The notes: generated by a model from the letters alone, not told the origin. A DNA stretch of 64,000 nucleotides from an uncultured Eubacterium sp. (GCA_910578975.1 CAJTRZ010000001.1:186001-250000); one strand, 5' to 3'; counted from the stretch's first letter, positions 36,301 through 44,427 are shown. A program made the numbers and translations.

Positions 36301-39300
36301 GTATATGTTGTATCTACCAATGGTCCTGCAATTGTTGTATCACCAACTTTTACAGAATAACCAACACCCTCATATCCAGCATTATTTGCATCTGCCGGAT
36401 CAGCTACCGGTTTAATTTTTGATGAAGTCGTAACTTCTTCTTCCTTTGTATTCGGTCCATAAATCGCAATTTCTTTAAGATTTACTCCCCACTCTTCCAT
36501 AGTACGCGCAGTAGCACGAACTTTGATATACTGTCCGGTAACTGCTTCTGCAAAAGAAATTGTATCATGTCTGTTATTTCCAGCTGCCGCATCTTTGATA
36601 GAAGCAACCTCTTCATAGTTCGTTCCATCTGCTGAAATTTCAACTGTATAATCTTTTGCACTTGCATTTTCCCAGATTGCTTCAATCTGATTAATATTAC
36701 GCACAGCACCTAAATTAATTACAATATACTGATTATCTTTATCATTCTGTTCAGCCTGCCAGCCTGTAGCTACATTATTATCAAATGCATTATTTACTGC
36801 TCCCTCATTACTTGATGCAGTAGCTGTTACACCATCATAATCTGTATAATCATAATTTAATGTACCATTAATTTCTTTCTGTGCTTCAAATGCTATATCT
36901 CTTGTTCCCGCTGTGTATTCCATGAAAGATTTTACATCTACTTGAATTTCTTTTGTTTCATTTTGATTTGATGTTGAGCCCTTTCTGTAAGAAACCACAT
37001 CAACTTTATGTACTCCTCCATCGATATTCTCAAACACATGTGTTCCAGCCGGAACTTTATCAATCACCTTGCCATCAATTATGATATAATATTCATAATC
37101 ACTCTGTGTTTCAACACTGTCAATTGTTACTTGAATCTTATTAAATCCGTCTGCTGTTGCAGTAAACTTCGGACTTTCTAACATAATTGGTTCAACTTCT
37201 ACAGCATTCTTATCTGAATCCAATACAACAATCTCTCGAATCTGCATACCATAAGTAGCTGTAGTTGGATAATTCACACGAATATATCTAACGTTACCTT
37301 CCATATGTGAAACATTGTCAACCGTCTGAGGTGTTTCAGCACTCAAAGATGCAACCTTCTTTTCCGGCACAGCATCACGGAAGAAGTTTCCGTGTACAGA
37401 ATACTGTATACTGTAACTATGTCCTGCAACACTGACAACATCCCTCTCATCCTGATATCTGATAATGATTTTGTCAATTGAGTTTGCAGGATAATATGTT
37501 CCTAAATCAACAATAAAGCTTGCTGCTCCCTGATTTCCATTACCACCAGTTCCATCTGTAACATTAACTTTTGTATTAAAATCACCGTCTGTTAAGGATT
37601 CAACAACTCCTTCGTTAAATCCACCCGTTATTGTTGCTGTTTTCTGATAAGCCAGATTATAAACAGGACTCTTTGCCTGCTCTTCTAAGTTTTCTAAAAC
37701 TTCCTCTTCATCTCTGGCACCAAATGCCTGTGTGAGGAATGTGCTTCTATTACTTAACCATGTTCTGAAATCATCAACATATTCTTCATATGTATCATGT
37801 GTAATCATTGAACCATAAACATTTTGTCCTAAAACCTGTGATGCACCATATACAGCATTAATTACCCAGCCATTATTATATCCGTTTTCTGCTGATGAGA
37901 ATACATTATAAGCCTTTGAGTAGTTATTATCTGCTGATTTTTTCAGTTCATTATATGTTCTCGTAACAGCACCATTTTCTGCAAAAAGATCCTTGATTGT
38001 TGGTAATAATTCTTCCCATCTTGTCTTTACTTTCTTTGCAAACTCAGGTACTGCCATTAAAGCACCAAACCATTTGTTTTCTGTTTGTACATAAAGATCA
38101 TCATACTTTTCATTATCGAGAGCATTTCCACTGGACAAATCTAAGTCCCAAAGTGGCCCTGCATATAATTTTTTGCTTGTAACATTACCTTCCGCATCTG
38201 TCTGTGACTGAATATAATATCTTGTCGAACTAAAGCCAATATCTTTTGTCTTAAATAATTCAGATACAATATAAAAGTCTACAAATGATTCCACGTCAAT
38301 CAAATTGGTTATCTGTTCAAAATTCTTACCCTGCAAAGCAGTCTCAAACTCTTCCAGATATGCGAGTGTTCTATCTCTCTTTCCATCATACTGTGGATCT
38401 GTTTCAATATCTTCTGGTTCATTTACTGCAAAATACATGTCATACTTGCTTGTTCTGCCCTTTAAATGTGGATCTGTACTCTCATCTCTACCACTATTAT
38501 CGATTTCTAAAAGAATATCATCATTATTGGCATCTCCAGCATTGATGTTTACACGATTAACGCCTTCCTCTACTGATTCAATCAATAAATAGGAGCCTAA
38601 ATAATTTCCATCTACATATAAATCTGCAGGTTTGCATTTACTACTAAATGCATTTCCACTGGCATGCTGTGCTTCTAACTTATTATAGAAATCAAAAGCA
38701 ACCTGGTTTCTCATTAATGTTTTATCAAAGCAATTTGCAAGAATACTCCACTTTTTCGCTGATCCCATGCCAAATAAATCATGCGCACTATTAAACTTAA
38801 TATTATATGCTTTCTTCTGTGCTGACTTTGTGGAATTACCACGTACATTTGTTGTACCATAATCCCATGCTGCAACTGTTCCGTCTGCACCCCTTACTGT
38901 AATAGCCGCATCAAATTTAATCTTCGACTCATCCTTATAAATATCTACATCTTTTGTTACCTTACTTCCTGATGTAGTTCTAGATGTATTAATGAAAATC
39001 TGTGCAATACCATCATCATAGGCATTCACTGCGTTTGCCTTATATGTAAACTGTGTAACCGCAGAGTCCGGAGAAACAGTTTCTTCTCCCTCACTGTTTG
39101 TATAAATAGCTTTTACTTTTACATCATACTTTGTTCCATCTGCTAATCCAAGTCCATCTAAAGCAACTGCTGCTCCAGATTCAGCAACCTCAACTGTTTT
39201 GTCTCCTATACTTACAACATACTTACGAGTAGTGCCTTCTGGTAACACATTAGCATCTTTAAAATATACCTTGTATCCCTCACCTGCTTCTGTAAAATTA

Positions 39301-39908
39301 TATACAAATGCATTTGTAAGTGCTGTTATTTCTGTAGTTTCTCCACCACTAGTTGGCTGTTCACTAGGAGTTCCTTTTCGAATTACAAAACTAAATTCCT
39401 GACCATTACCATTTATACCTGTAACAACATTGTATGCGTTGTCAGTCAAATCGTTATCAAAGAATCCCAACCATGCGCCACCGTCACTGTGATCATTATC
39501 TGTTGGAAGCGCAACTCCGTTTACTTTAACATCTTTGTACGCTGGTACATAATCAAACTGTAAAAACACTCTGTTTCCAGCAGCCACAGTTCCATATCTC
39601 TTTGTACCAAAAGCTACACCTGTTGCAGGCTTAATCCAAGCAACGGCATGCTCAACACCATTATTTGGATTTGTAGTATTTTCAATTACCTCAAAATTAA
39701 GATTTGAATAATCTCCACCTGACTGGCTGGCAGTTGTTGTTTCTGACGTTCCTGATGTAGTATCCACTTCGCCGCCACCACTTGGAGTTCCTTTCTTTAA
39801 AATGATAACAGCCTTTCCTGTGGTAGTTGTAATTTCCAACTCGTGATAGGCATTATCTGATAAGGCAGATACCAAAAAGGTTGTCATACCAAGTGCCTGT
39901 TCAAACAC
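30399..39908 (-). CDS. Giant CotH-kinase/discoidin/CARDB surface protein (body of interrupted gene)
   Basis: About 3,169 codons readable from GTG 39908, in the same frame as the signal-peptide fragment at 39,990-40,214 and separated from it by one TAA at 39,990-39,992. Domains by residue of this part: two beta modules each ending in KGTP (1-40, 68-181); Fn3-like (195-290); CotH kinase (300-640) with KKWSILANCFDKTLMRNQ and the Mg site LWDLDLSSGN; discoidin F5/8C near 755-900 and again near 1010-1130; Fn3 and CARDB-like repeats through the middle; and a C-terminal module shared with the 254-aa protein. Without the upstream signal peptide the product could not be exported. CotH domains phosphorylate proteins in spores and occur in clostridial surface complexes. 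Confidence 0.8.
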   Translation of the reverse strand: MFEQALGMTTFLVSALSDNAYHELEITTTTGKAVIILKKGTPSGGGEVDTTSGTSETTTASQSGGDYSNLNFEVIENTTNPNNGVEHAVAWIKPATGVAFGTKRYGTVAAGNRVFLQFDYVPAYKDVKVNGVALPTDNDHSDGGAWLGFFDNDLTDNAYNVVTGINGNGQEFSFVIRKGTPSEQPTSGGETTEITALTNAFVYNFTEAGEGYKVYFKDANVLPEGTTRKYVVSIGDKTVEVAESGAAVALDGLGLADGTKYDVKVKAIYTNSEGEETVSPDSAVTQFTYKANAVNAYDDGIAQIFINTSRTTSGSKVTKDVDIYKDESKIKFDAAITVRGADGTVAAWDYGTTNVRGNSTKSAQKKAYNIKFNSAHDLFGMGSAKKWSILANCFDKTLMRNQVAFDFYNKLEAQHASGNAFSSKCKPADLYVDGNYLGSYLLIESVEEGVNRVNINAGDANNDDILLEIDNSGRDESTDPHLKGRTSKYDMYFAVNEPEDIETDPQYDGKRDRTLAYLEEFETALQGKNFEQITNLIDVESFVDFYIVSELFKTKDIGFSSTRYYIQSQTDAEGNVTSKKLYAGPLWDLDLSSGNALDNEKYDDLYVQTENKWFGALMAVPEFAKKVKTRWEELLPTIKDLFAENGAVTRTYNELKKSADNNYSKAYNVFSSAENGYNNGWVINAVYGASQVLGQNVYGSMITHDTYEEYVDDFRTWLSNRSTFLTQAFGARDEEEVLENLEEQAKSPVYNLAYQKTATITGGFNEGVVESLTDGDFNTKVNVTDGTGGNGNQGAASFIVDLGTYYPANSIDKIIIRYQDERDVVSVAGHSYSIQYSVHGNFFRDAVPEKKVASLSAETPQTVDNVSHMEGNVRYIRVNYPTTATYGMQIREIVVLDSDKNAVEVEPIMLESPKFTATADGFNKIQVTIDSVETQSDYEYYIIIDGKVIDKVPAGTHVFENIDGGVHKVDVVSYRKGSTSNQNETKEIQVDVKSFMEYTAGTRDIAFEAQKEINGTLNYDYTDYDGVTATASSNEGAVNNAFDNNVATGWQAEQNDKDNQYIVINLGAVRNINQIEAIWENASAKDYTVEISADGTNYEEVASIKDAAAGNNRHDTISFAEAVTGQYIKVRATARTMEEWGVNLKEIAIYGPNTKEEEVTTSSKIKPVADPADANNAGYEGVGYSVKVGDTTIAGPLVDTTYTFDMGELPYGSYEVTVSTVDKDGKVLDSATTTLQYKDPEAVSSTLQIKYQWEGLRREVLSWDKVENATGYAVYADGKLFETTTDLSMNVRAFAYASNENDNGQLTTVGHHTTKVVALFDNAEAPAYDEINPKHVIGEDSFDLYVNYIFGRYTDTWNKNKELSLWAFTVCEEKCEPVNGSGGIDKGASAKAAFHSDGSASLVINDVGKHRTFQSMDNPGDQAWTIKVGSYNAPAKVGQLTHLSYDISGPASLIGKTIRIKLCPDECDQDGTYLEAEYLNKYYTFEDDGNGGAVIHFSESFESTNDTYDMFFGLGLLQDPNDENKEPIELDFSESNTTDIYGVHSVTASPVYPKPTEDGNIDHTKHGIMVQWETDVPFRLRKDYKYEVYINGEKTTVGYLQEEQVSPDDAKTGATWYDYECGGDISKEYTVEVRSFYKGSETGRAETVAVIRDRSYPDLVISNMVVKNNDAQQYYTGDKVPVDVTIKNISTIDAVAADKGEISVHLYLRKPDGTLTGQKAYFIIDDVDADGNKVLKAGQEVTKTMYYTVDSADAGEAWRYTFVARADADGKVDEGRYEDNNEYVRTFVFPEKPDAVEFHNDGKDVSISWPGSDYADHYIINYISNGEAKSIETRNTDTTYVLTDILDNNTIVDVYSVRSNGAEVIRATGTALADLELVSVKATASDGVIYADKDNEVAFTVKNVGFAKASGNFPAKVEDGNGWGFTPDGDDSVVNPNEEVVIKSVNGVASGKYADKVGQLITVWANTDDASENEGNGYIAEVDDKGTIDRTRNNFKEFTFAILNAGKLTLNAPTADNDKVTATWTDENIGEGKLTAEGYQLVYVSNGETKTVDVTGNEYTFDEPIDNNTEVKVLAKYEGLEDYYRIAGEKALADLVIEKVTVPENTYLEIAFDAVVQIKNQGTAQVPATSEEFEEGYGGWIIVAINNDNFINEGGNPNNHYISAHTAKGLMAGASTDITLSGITATAVNVEPGYDVQFKVDAPGFTEADATGFITESNEENNTQNVNIKVDEKPYVQNKEMDWTPLYDETDKTKPYEFKVANVTQPAHIEYKVLDTSYTDVDYADIFKQYNGYNTEWFSMGMGALDEEHLMFKETEKGFLTLTEFAQVKAELCENYSEYKGTENDANYVMLSTTKDIVDLEGNVLVAANSGGAAGSRMIYNGQGFNFYANSYATGKYYIYKIKNQENGQFVTVALRVVGENGQWTKVLPTDDTNPDALSFWYHGEHCDLMEEGLETSKDVKPYLTKGAMYYDGSDLGLATITCYNGGYLTLVPDTTEPLGAQGEWKIQIVRAGVDAEGNFVKPTEEITDENSKVITRVPGQFNIQGDRLLLKLPELMQDLPIHSANGGQKDENYFFMKLYSDTAKRPNEYIEIPIMIRADIPQIEAPQGVIAKIRKNTADESVLTVSWNETANQTGYDYHYDVQVFDKEDGTLIGEVKDATPEQAHVFDVSDYAIDDTSTVFVKITANWCGQSIAHTEVVENKYEKGWRPIGGDDEIDVHAGKTADTKVTVLGKFSFYDDVQSNHTYTVVGYNGMYMSLTGNPLYIGGDPEDETTQAQVHISKGVTSEAELDTMTDDDYTDETNDVYLYADGMMQINTQNQFQVTYQTTYYNVKVIKGENVSVIKMKVEVTPGDVEVKAFQMNTDTSEGAVSEFNPSFRAVSRASKIVAVGDPIVVEDENGVTINNYPIASVQSYGTMYTVNEGATIDTMKFGDTYVSNAEIADGVYSYEATKQNGTLNNWPEADDANSFYYALTFKGKSYLLDMLDKDYTVRAYAVTEDGDIVYGDKVETTSIYNIAKVLYNGNLMSRKSAHDFLYDNVLNIVDIKNNRAGIANAMFKALNVTKTTDEAYALINNMYKDLYRYITLTGAYKLERYYERGAFVCKTLTKGEDTEKALLELLNTVTTDGKEYTTVADWIENETENYDKCKGFYKRVEFVNKTTVIDGEDI

Positions 39909-39989
39909 TTCCTCATCGCTGAGTGTCTTTGGTACACCATCTACTGTAATTTTGGTATCCTCCGTTTTATTATCGGCAGAATATACTAT

Positions 39990-40214
39990 TTACATATAAT
40001 TCTGTCCATAAAACTCTGGCGTTCCACCGAAACCTGCTATGTTATTCTCTTTCACATGCCATGCATATGAACCATTCATACCAGCAGCTTCAGTAAAACT
40101 CAATCCTGAATAATCTTCTGCAGCTTCAACTGTTTTTGGCGTATAACTTAAACTAGTAATGACCATCGCCAATGCAAGAACAATTGATACTGCTCTCCTC
40201 ATAGTTCCTTTCAT
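39990..40214 (-). pseudogene. Signal-peptide N-terminal fragment of the CotH giant, ended by in-frame TAA
   Basis: 74 codons: signal peptide (RRAVSIVLALAMVITSLSY) and the start of the first beta module (YSGLSFTEAAG), stopping after GQNYM. Translation past the TAA continues as IVYSADNKTEDTKITVDG in the same frame without a shift. The paralogous module in the 48,190-50,568 protein runs through this point as FSVMFSGD, so the stop cuts a beta strand and not a domain boundary. A nonsense mutation or a base-call error is most likely. Confidence 0.8.
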
Positions 40215-40515
40215 GTTCTTCCTTCCTTTCTTTTTTCTAATACTCCCTTGTCTTTTTCTCAGTCCCGCTTATTTGTTTAGACACAAAAAATAGCTTCCAA
40301 TATTTTTTTCCTGTCATCCTTATCCCGTCCATACTTTAAGCTATTTAAAAAAAGTATTTTAATATATTTATTTTACACCTAATCTCCTTCATTTTCAAGG
40401 GATTTGCCAGATTTATACATTTTTTTCCAGTTAAATTTATATATTTTAAGATGAACAATTTGCCAGTGTATTTATTAGGGTTCATAACATTCTTACTTTT
40501 TTCTTTTATTTTTTT
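40215..40515. other. AT-rich intergenic region upstream of the CotH giant
   Basis: About 300 bp between the giant's ribosome site and the preceding terminator. It presumably holds the giant's promoter, but no clear -35/-10 pair, operator or hairpin could be assigned. Confidence 0.5.
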
Positions 40516-40548
40516 ACAAAAAAACCAAGTGCAACATGCACTTGGTTA
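40516..40548 (-). terminator. Terminator after the 49-aa peptide gene
   Basis: AACCAAGTGC and GCACTTGGTT form a perfect 10-bp stem with a 5-base loop, followed on the minus strand by TTTTTTTG. It closes the 42,058-to-40,578 operon. Confidence 0.85.
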
Positions 40549-40577
40549 TATAGTCTTTTTTTAAATTAATTCTATTT

Positions 40578-40727
40578 CTACTGTAAAGGGTCATCCCCTG
40601 AACCTTCTTCAGTAAATAACTCTCCCCACGGGTTGTCTCCAATGTCACCACCCTCATATCCATCCATAATTCTGTTATTCAATTCAAAATAAATTGATTT
40701 CAATTCTGGCGTCTCATACTTTCTCAT
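40578..40727 (-). CDS. 49-aa signal-less peptide with the GDIxxNPWxxLF motif
   Basis: A small acidic protein (49 codons plus TAG) with AGGAG seven bases before the ATG. The N-terminus MRKYETPELKSIYFE and the IMDG element (residues 20-23) match the 60-aa peptide at 30,171. Residues 27-38 read GDIGDNPWGELF, matching GDIMENPFAHLF and GDINRNPWEDLF at the mature N-termini of the two secreted proteins encoded just upstream. It is the last gene of their operon and is followed by a strong terminator. It has no signal peptide, cysteines or recognised family. Confidence 0.75.
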   Translation of the reverse strand: MRKYETPELKSIYFELNNRIMDGYEGGDIGDNPWGELFTEEGSGDDPLQ

Positions 40728-40822
40728 AATATAACTCCTCACAATAATGTAATAAATTTATATGGAATCTAGTATCTATACAATTTTATAGCATATTTTA
40801 TCAAAGAAAGCAATGCTTATAA

Positions 40823-41341
40823 TTACTTTTTCTTACGAAACTTGATCATCTTGCGTTTTGTCCATTTACCATAGACTTTTTTCCCATTACTACCTTTTAC
40901 ATATGCTCTCGCTTTTATGTAATAAATTCTTTTTATTTTTAACTTTTTTAATGTAATTTTATTATTTTTAAACGTTTTAACTTTTGACTTTTTAAATTTC
41001 TTATTAGTTGCATATTTAACCTGATATCTTACACCTTTTACTTTTGTGATTTTCTTTAAAACAACTTTTGCAGTTTTTGATTTTTTATTTTTTCTTGTCG
41101 CTGATTTTATAGAAGTTTTTAATAGTTTTTTCAATCTAGCCTTTGTTGCCTGAACAGATGGGGTTTGAGCCTGATTTCCTATTACAGCATCTCCTGGTTC
41201 TCCATCTACAAATAGGTGCGCAAAAGGATTTTCCATTATATCTCCATCAAAACCTTCCGCATTTATATTGCACGTTGGCACACACAATCCCAAAGTTATA
41301 ACTAAAACAAAAACTACAATCTTATGTAATATATTCTTCAT
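40823..41341 (-). CDS. Small secreted protein: NPF motif plus basic Fn3-like module
   Basis: A 172-aa exported protein. Signal peptide about residues 1-28; the mature N-terminus carries GDIMENPFAHLF (33-44); then a short linker and a strongly basic C-terminal module of about 100 residues (KVKGVRYQVKYATNKKFKKS ... VYGKWTKRKMIKFRKKK), an Fn3-like fold rich in lysine. The basic module probably binds anionic wall polymers. ATG 41341 is chosen because AAGGA lies nine bases upstream, whereas the ATG at 41353 overlaps it. It starts 15 bases after the stop of the 233-aa gene, so they form an operon. Confidence 0.72.
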   Translation of the reverse strand: MKNILHKIVVFVLVITLGLCVPTCNINAEGFDGDIMENPFAHLFVDGEPGDAVIGNQAQTPSVQATKARLKKLLKTSIKSATRKNKKSKTAKVVLKKITKVKGVRYQVKYATNKKFKKSKVKTFKNNKITLKKLKIKRIYYIKARAYVKGSNGKKVYGKWTKRKMIKFRKKK

Positions 41342-41356
41342 TATATTAATCATTCC

Positions 41357-42058
41357 TTATTTTTTCTTTATTTTTATCTTTTTAGCCTTTGACCACTTAC
41401 CATAATATTTTTTGTTTTTTACGAATTTAACAGCTCTGGCCCTTACGTATAACTTTTTCTTACGAATAACCCTTTTACTCTTTATGTTTACATTCGTCTT
41501 CTTAACAGTCTTTTTTACTAAAACCTTCTTAAATTTTTTGTTTTTTGAAATGTGTATCTGATATTTTTTTGCCCCTTTTATTTTCTTCAGCTTCAACAAA
41601 ATTTTCTTTGAATTTTGTTTTTTAATTGCTTTTCTAATCTTTGTTTTTCCAACTTTTATGCTCTTTGTTGTATTGTGAATAACCTTGTTATCTGTGATAA
41701 TCGGTTTTGTGGTTTTCTGTTCCGTAATTGTAGATGTAATATCTGAAACTGTCGTGGTATCTGATTGATTTAGTGTAGTATCCTGCTCTTTTGATGTAGT
41801 TTCTGACTGTTCTGGCGTAGTAGCACGCTCTTCTGTCATAGTTTCCGATTCCCCTGGTGTAGTATCCACTTCTTCAGGAGACGTAACTGGCTCTGTTGTT
41901 GTCTGCTCCGTCGTAGTCGCCGTTGTAAACAAATCTTCCCAAGGATTACGGTTTATATCTCCATCTATATCTCCTGCATCAGGATTCTGTACTCCTGCAA
42001 CTGTCATTGTAACCGCAAGCATAATTACCGTACATAATATCGCCCATAACTTTTTCAT
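41357..42058 (-). CDS. Secreted protein: NPW motif, Thr-rich linker, basic Fn3-like module
   Basis: A 233-aa exported protein. Signal peptide about residues 1-23; mature N-terminus with GDINRNPWEDLF at 33-44, the same position as in the next gene; a Thr/Glu/Ser-rich linker (about 45-120) typical of wall-spanning spacers; and a basic Fn3-like C-terminal module (about 135-233, KKIKGAKKYQIHISKNKKF then KKYYGKWSKAKKIKIKKK). It opens a three-gene unit with the 172-aa protein and the 49-aa peptide. No enzymatic domain is present, which suggests a structural or adaptor role. Confidence 0.72.
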   Translation of the reverse strand: MKKLWAILCTVIMLAVTMTVAGVQNPDAGDIDGDINRNPWEDLFTTATTTEQTTTEPVTSPEEVDTTPGESETMTEERATTPEQSETTSKEQDTTLNQSDTTTVSDITSTITEQKTTKPIITDNKVIHNTTKSIKVGKTKIRKAIKKQNSKKILLKLKKIKGAKKYQIHISKNKKFKKVLVKKTVKKTNVNIKSKRVIRKKKLYVRARAVKFVKNKKYYGKWSKAKKIKIKKK

Positions 42059-42181
42059 ATGTTACTCCTTTATTCTATAACGAAACTTATTATAATTTTC
42101 ATTTTATCATTTCCTTATTAAAATAACAAGTGTCTATCATTTCCTTTTTATTCATTTTTTATTTCTAATTTGTGCGAACAA

Positions 42182-42213
42182 TAAAAGGGAGAGCGGCATA
42201 CACCACTCTCCCA
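42182..42213 (-). terminator. Terminator of the 42,236-44,104 gene
   Basis: GGGAGAG and CTCTCCC form a 7-bp stem, with TTTTATTG following on the minus strand. Confidence 0.75.
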
Positions 42214-42235
42214 GATAACTCAATTCTCTTTAGAG

Positions 42236-44104
42236 TTACTTTTTAATTTTAATCTTTTTAGGTTTAGACCACTTCTTAGCCCCAACAGCTCTTACTCTTA
42301 CATAGAGTTTGTTCTGCTTCTTAACTTTCTTGCTCTTGATTGTAACTTTTACTTTTTTAACTGTTTTCTTTACAAGTACCTTCTTAAATTTCTTTGTCTT
42401 TGAAATCTGTACCTGATACTTTTTAGCGCCCTTTACCTTCTTGAATGTTATCTTAACCTTTGTTGCAGCTTTTTTCTTAGATGCACTCTTAACTGTTGTC
42501 TTTCCAAGCACCTTCTTAGTTGTTACCTTTGGTGCCGTTGTTGTCTTTGGAACTTCTGTAGTTGCAGGAGTCTTTGTAGTTGTTTCTGCATCTGCTGGTG
42601 TTGTTGTATCCACCTCCGCTGGTGTAGTTGTCTCTACATCTGCTGGTGTTGTTGTCTCTGCCGGCTTATCCATATCTACAATATTTCCTTTAGAGTCTTT
42701 TAACACCGGATTGTCTATTTCAACTACTACTGCAAGTCCTACTCCACCAAGACCTAAGACAAAATCTGCTGCTCCATCTTCATTTGCTGTCACTTGAATC
42801 TCAACTATCTGCTCTGCCTGTAATGGATATAACGCATCATCTCCTGTCTTCTTATAGTTTCCATCTACCGGAGATGCTTTCATTTCAACTGTATATGTAT
42901 ATGTTTCTCCCGGAGTTAACCCTGTAACCTTCTTGCCTACCTGTATTCCCCATGGATCCCAGTTCTGGCATGTTTTCTGCTGTATCTTAATATGATTCTT
43001 ATCTGCTGCATCTATTCCTGCCACTGCTGTTGAGCCATTCCATTTTCCAACATAAACATTGTAACCGCCTACCTGGTAATTGTTGTCATCAGCTGGAGCT
43101 GCCAACTCCTGATCCAGTACGATATCTGCCGGTGCTGGAGTTGTTTCTACATCACCTGGTGTTGTCTCTACTTCGCCTGGTGTTGTTTCTACTTCGCCCG
43201 GTGTTGTCTCTACTTCGCCTGGTGTTGTTTCTACTTCGCCCGGTGTTGTTTCTACTTCGCCCGGTGTTGTCTCCGGATCTATTGGTGTATTTCCACCCTC
43301 GCCAGCCTTATTAAATATAAACGCTGATAACGCATTACCATTTACTGTAGTAATTACAACCGAATTATACATTTTTGTAAGTAATGATACTGGAACAAAT
43401 GTCTGTGCTCCATCAGTAATACACTCACCTGTAACGTCTGCACCATTCACTTCAATCTTATCTGCCGGTGAATCATTATTAGGCATGTAAAGTGCATTTA
43501 CATCATTCTTTGCCTGAATATTAATTACTTCCAGTTTTTTAGGATTTGCAGGTGAAACATATGCTTTGAACTTATCAAGATTTGCCTGATCTGTTGTTCC
43601 ATTTCCTAACCATGTAATAGTGTCCCATTTAACTGCACTTGGGTCTGTTACTGCTGGTTCAGTCTCTCCCTGATCCTGAATCTTAAGTGTTGCATTTCCT
43701 TTAACTTCTTTTGCAGCTTCACCTGATGTTGTTGCTGTCACTAAAATTGAATATTCTCCATCTGCAAAATCTTTTAACTGGGAATAATTAACAAATATTC
43801 CATTAGCAGTTGCATTGTATGTAGTTACTTCTACATCATTAATTAATACTTTAATGCTTTCAGGATCTACTTTTTCTCCCCATGCAAAACCAATAAAACC
43901 ATCTGTCTCATTAAAGATTTCCATTCCATTACATGTAAAGCCTGTAAATCCTTCGTTTGTACCATCTGTAACAGTATAAACTTTACCATTAGCAGTTGCA
44001 TTTGCACTCGCTACTGCTGTTTGTGTGTTGTAAATCGTAACAGATGTTACAATCATTGCGATTGCACATAAAACTGCAATCATTTTCTTGAAACTTTTTT
44101 TCAT
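42236..44104 (-). CDS. Surface carbohydrate-binding protein with basic C-terminal module
   Basis: A 622-aa exported protein. Signal peptide about residues 1-32; two beta-sandwich regions in the N-terminal 260 residues; six TTPGEVE-type heptads (about 275-325); a CBM4/9-like domain (about 330-475, with NNYQVGGYNVYVGKWNGST); a Thr/Pro linker; and a lysine-rich Fn3-like module (last ~90 residues, ending KKWSKPKKIKIKK). ATG 44104 follows AAAGGAG and is preferred over the ATG at 44170. No hydrolase domain is present. Its 3' 368 bp are identical to those of the 48,190-50,568 gene. Confidence 0.78.
   Translation of the reverse strand: MKKSFKKMIAVLCAIAMIVTSVTIYNTQTAVASANATANGKVYTVTDGTNEGFTGFTCNGMEIFNETDGFIGFAWGEKVDPESIKVLINDVEVTTYNATANGIFVNYSQLKDFADGEYSILVTATTSGEAAKEVKGNATLKIQDQGETEPAVTDPSAVKWDTITWLGNGTTDQANLDKFKAYVSPANPKKLEVINIQAKNDVNALYMPNNDSPADKIEVNGADVTGECITDGAQTFVPVSLLTKMYNSVVITTVNGNALSAFIFNKAGEGGNTPIDPETTPGEVETTPGEVETTPGEVETTPGEVETTPGEVETTPGDVETTPAPADIVLDQELAAPADDNNYQVGGYNVYVGKWNGSTAVAGIDAADKNHIKIQQKTCQNWDPWGIQVGKKVTGLTPGETYTYTVEMKASPVDGNYKKTGDDALYPLQAEQIVEIQVTANEDGAADFVLGLGGVGLAVVVEIDNPVLKDSKGNIVDMDKPAETTTPADVETTTPAEVDTTTPADAETTTKTPATTEVPKTTTAPKVTTKKVLGKTTVKSASKKKAATKVKITFKKVKGAKKYQVQISKTKKFKKVLVKKTVKKVKVTIKSKKVKKQNKLYVRVRAVGAKKWSKPKKIKIKK
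42240..42607 (-). repeat. 368-bp segment identical to 48,194-48,561
   Basis: Line-by-line comparison shows no mismatch or gap over 368 bp covering the basic module and part of the Thr linker. Outside these limits the genes diverge at once. The homologous end of the gene between them (44,428 onward) differs at many positions. Confidence 0.9.
43145..43272 (-). repeat. 21-bp tandem repeats encoding TTPGEVE heptads
   Basis: About six consecutive 21-bp units (GTTTCTACTTCGCCCGGTGT type) with alternating synonymous changes, encoding a Thr/Glu linker. Such tracts can change length by slippage. Confidence 0.8.
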
Positions 44105-44381
44105 TTCCAATACTCCTTTCAATTTTTGCCTATTGTATTGTGTTAATAAATAACTACTCAATTTTAACACATATTAAAAATATTTTTAGTACGCTTTTTT
44201 TAGGAAGTGTCTTTTTTTCATTTCTTCAATCTTTTCTGATAATATTTAAAAAACTAAAACAAAGAAATTGCTCGCAAATTATCCTGAAACGTGAATTCGT
44301 AAGAACAACTGCCTTCCCACTCCTCTGCAATTCTCGCAGAGTTTTTATTACATAAAAATCGTATATTAATCTCCCATATAA

Positions 44382-44415
44382 CAAAAAAATAGAGGCACCC
44401 CTGAAGGATGCCTCC
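44382..44415 (-). terminator. Terminator of the 44,428-47,940 gene
   Basis: GAGGCACCC and GGATGCCTC form a 9-bp stem with one G-T pair, followed on the minus strand by TATTTTTTTG. Confidence 0.8.
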
Positions 44416-44427
44416 ATATACATTACA

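Noticed and set aside
30399..39908. Frameshift in the CotH giant
   Set aside because: The upstream fragment and the body are in the same frame; only a TAA separates them, so it is a nonsense interruption and not a frameshift.
43145..43272. CRISPR-like regular short repeats
   Set aside because: They are contiguous 21-bp coding repeats for TTPGEVE heptads with no spacers; no cas genes in the window.
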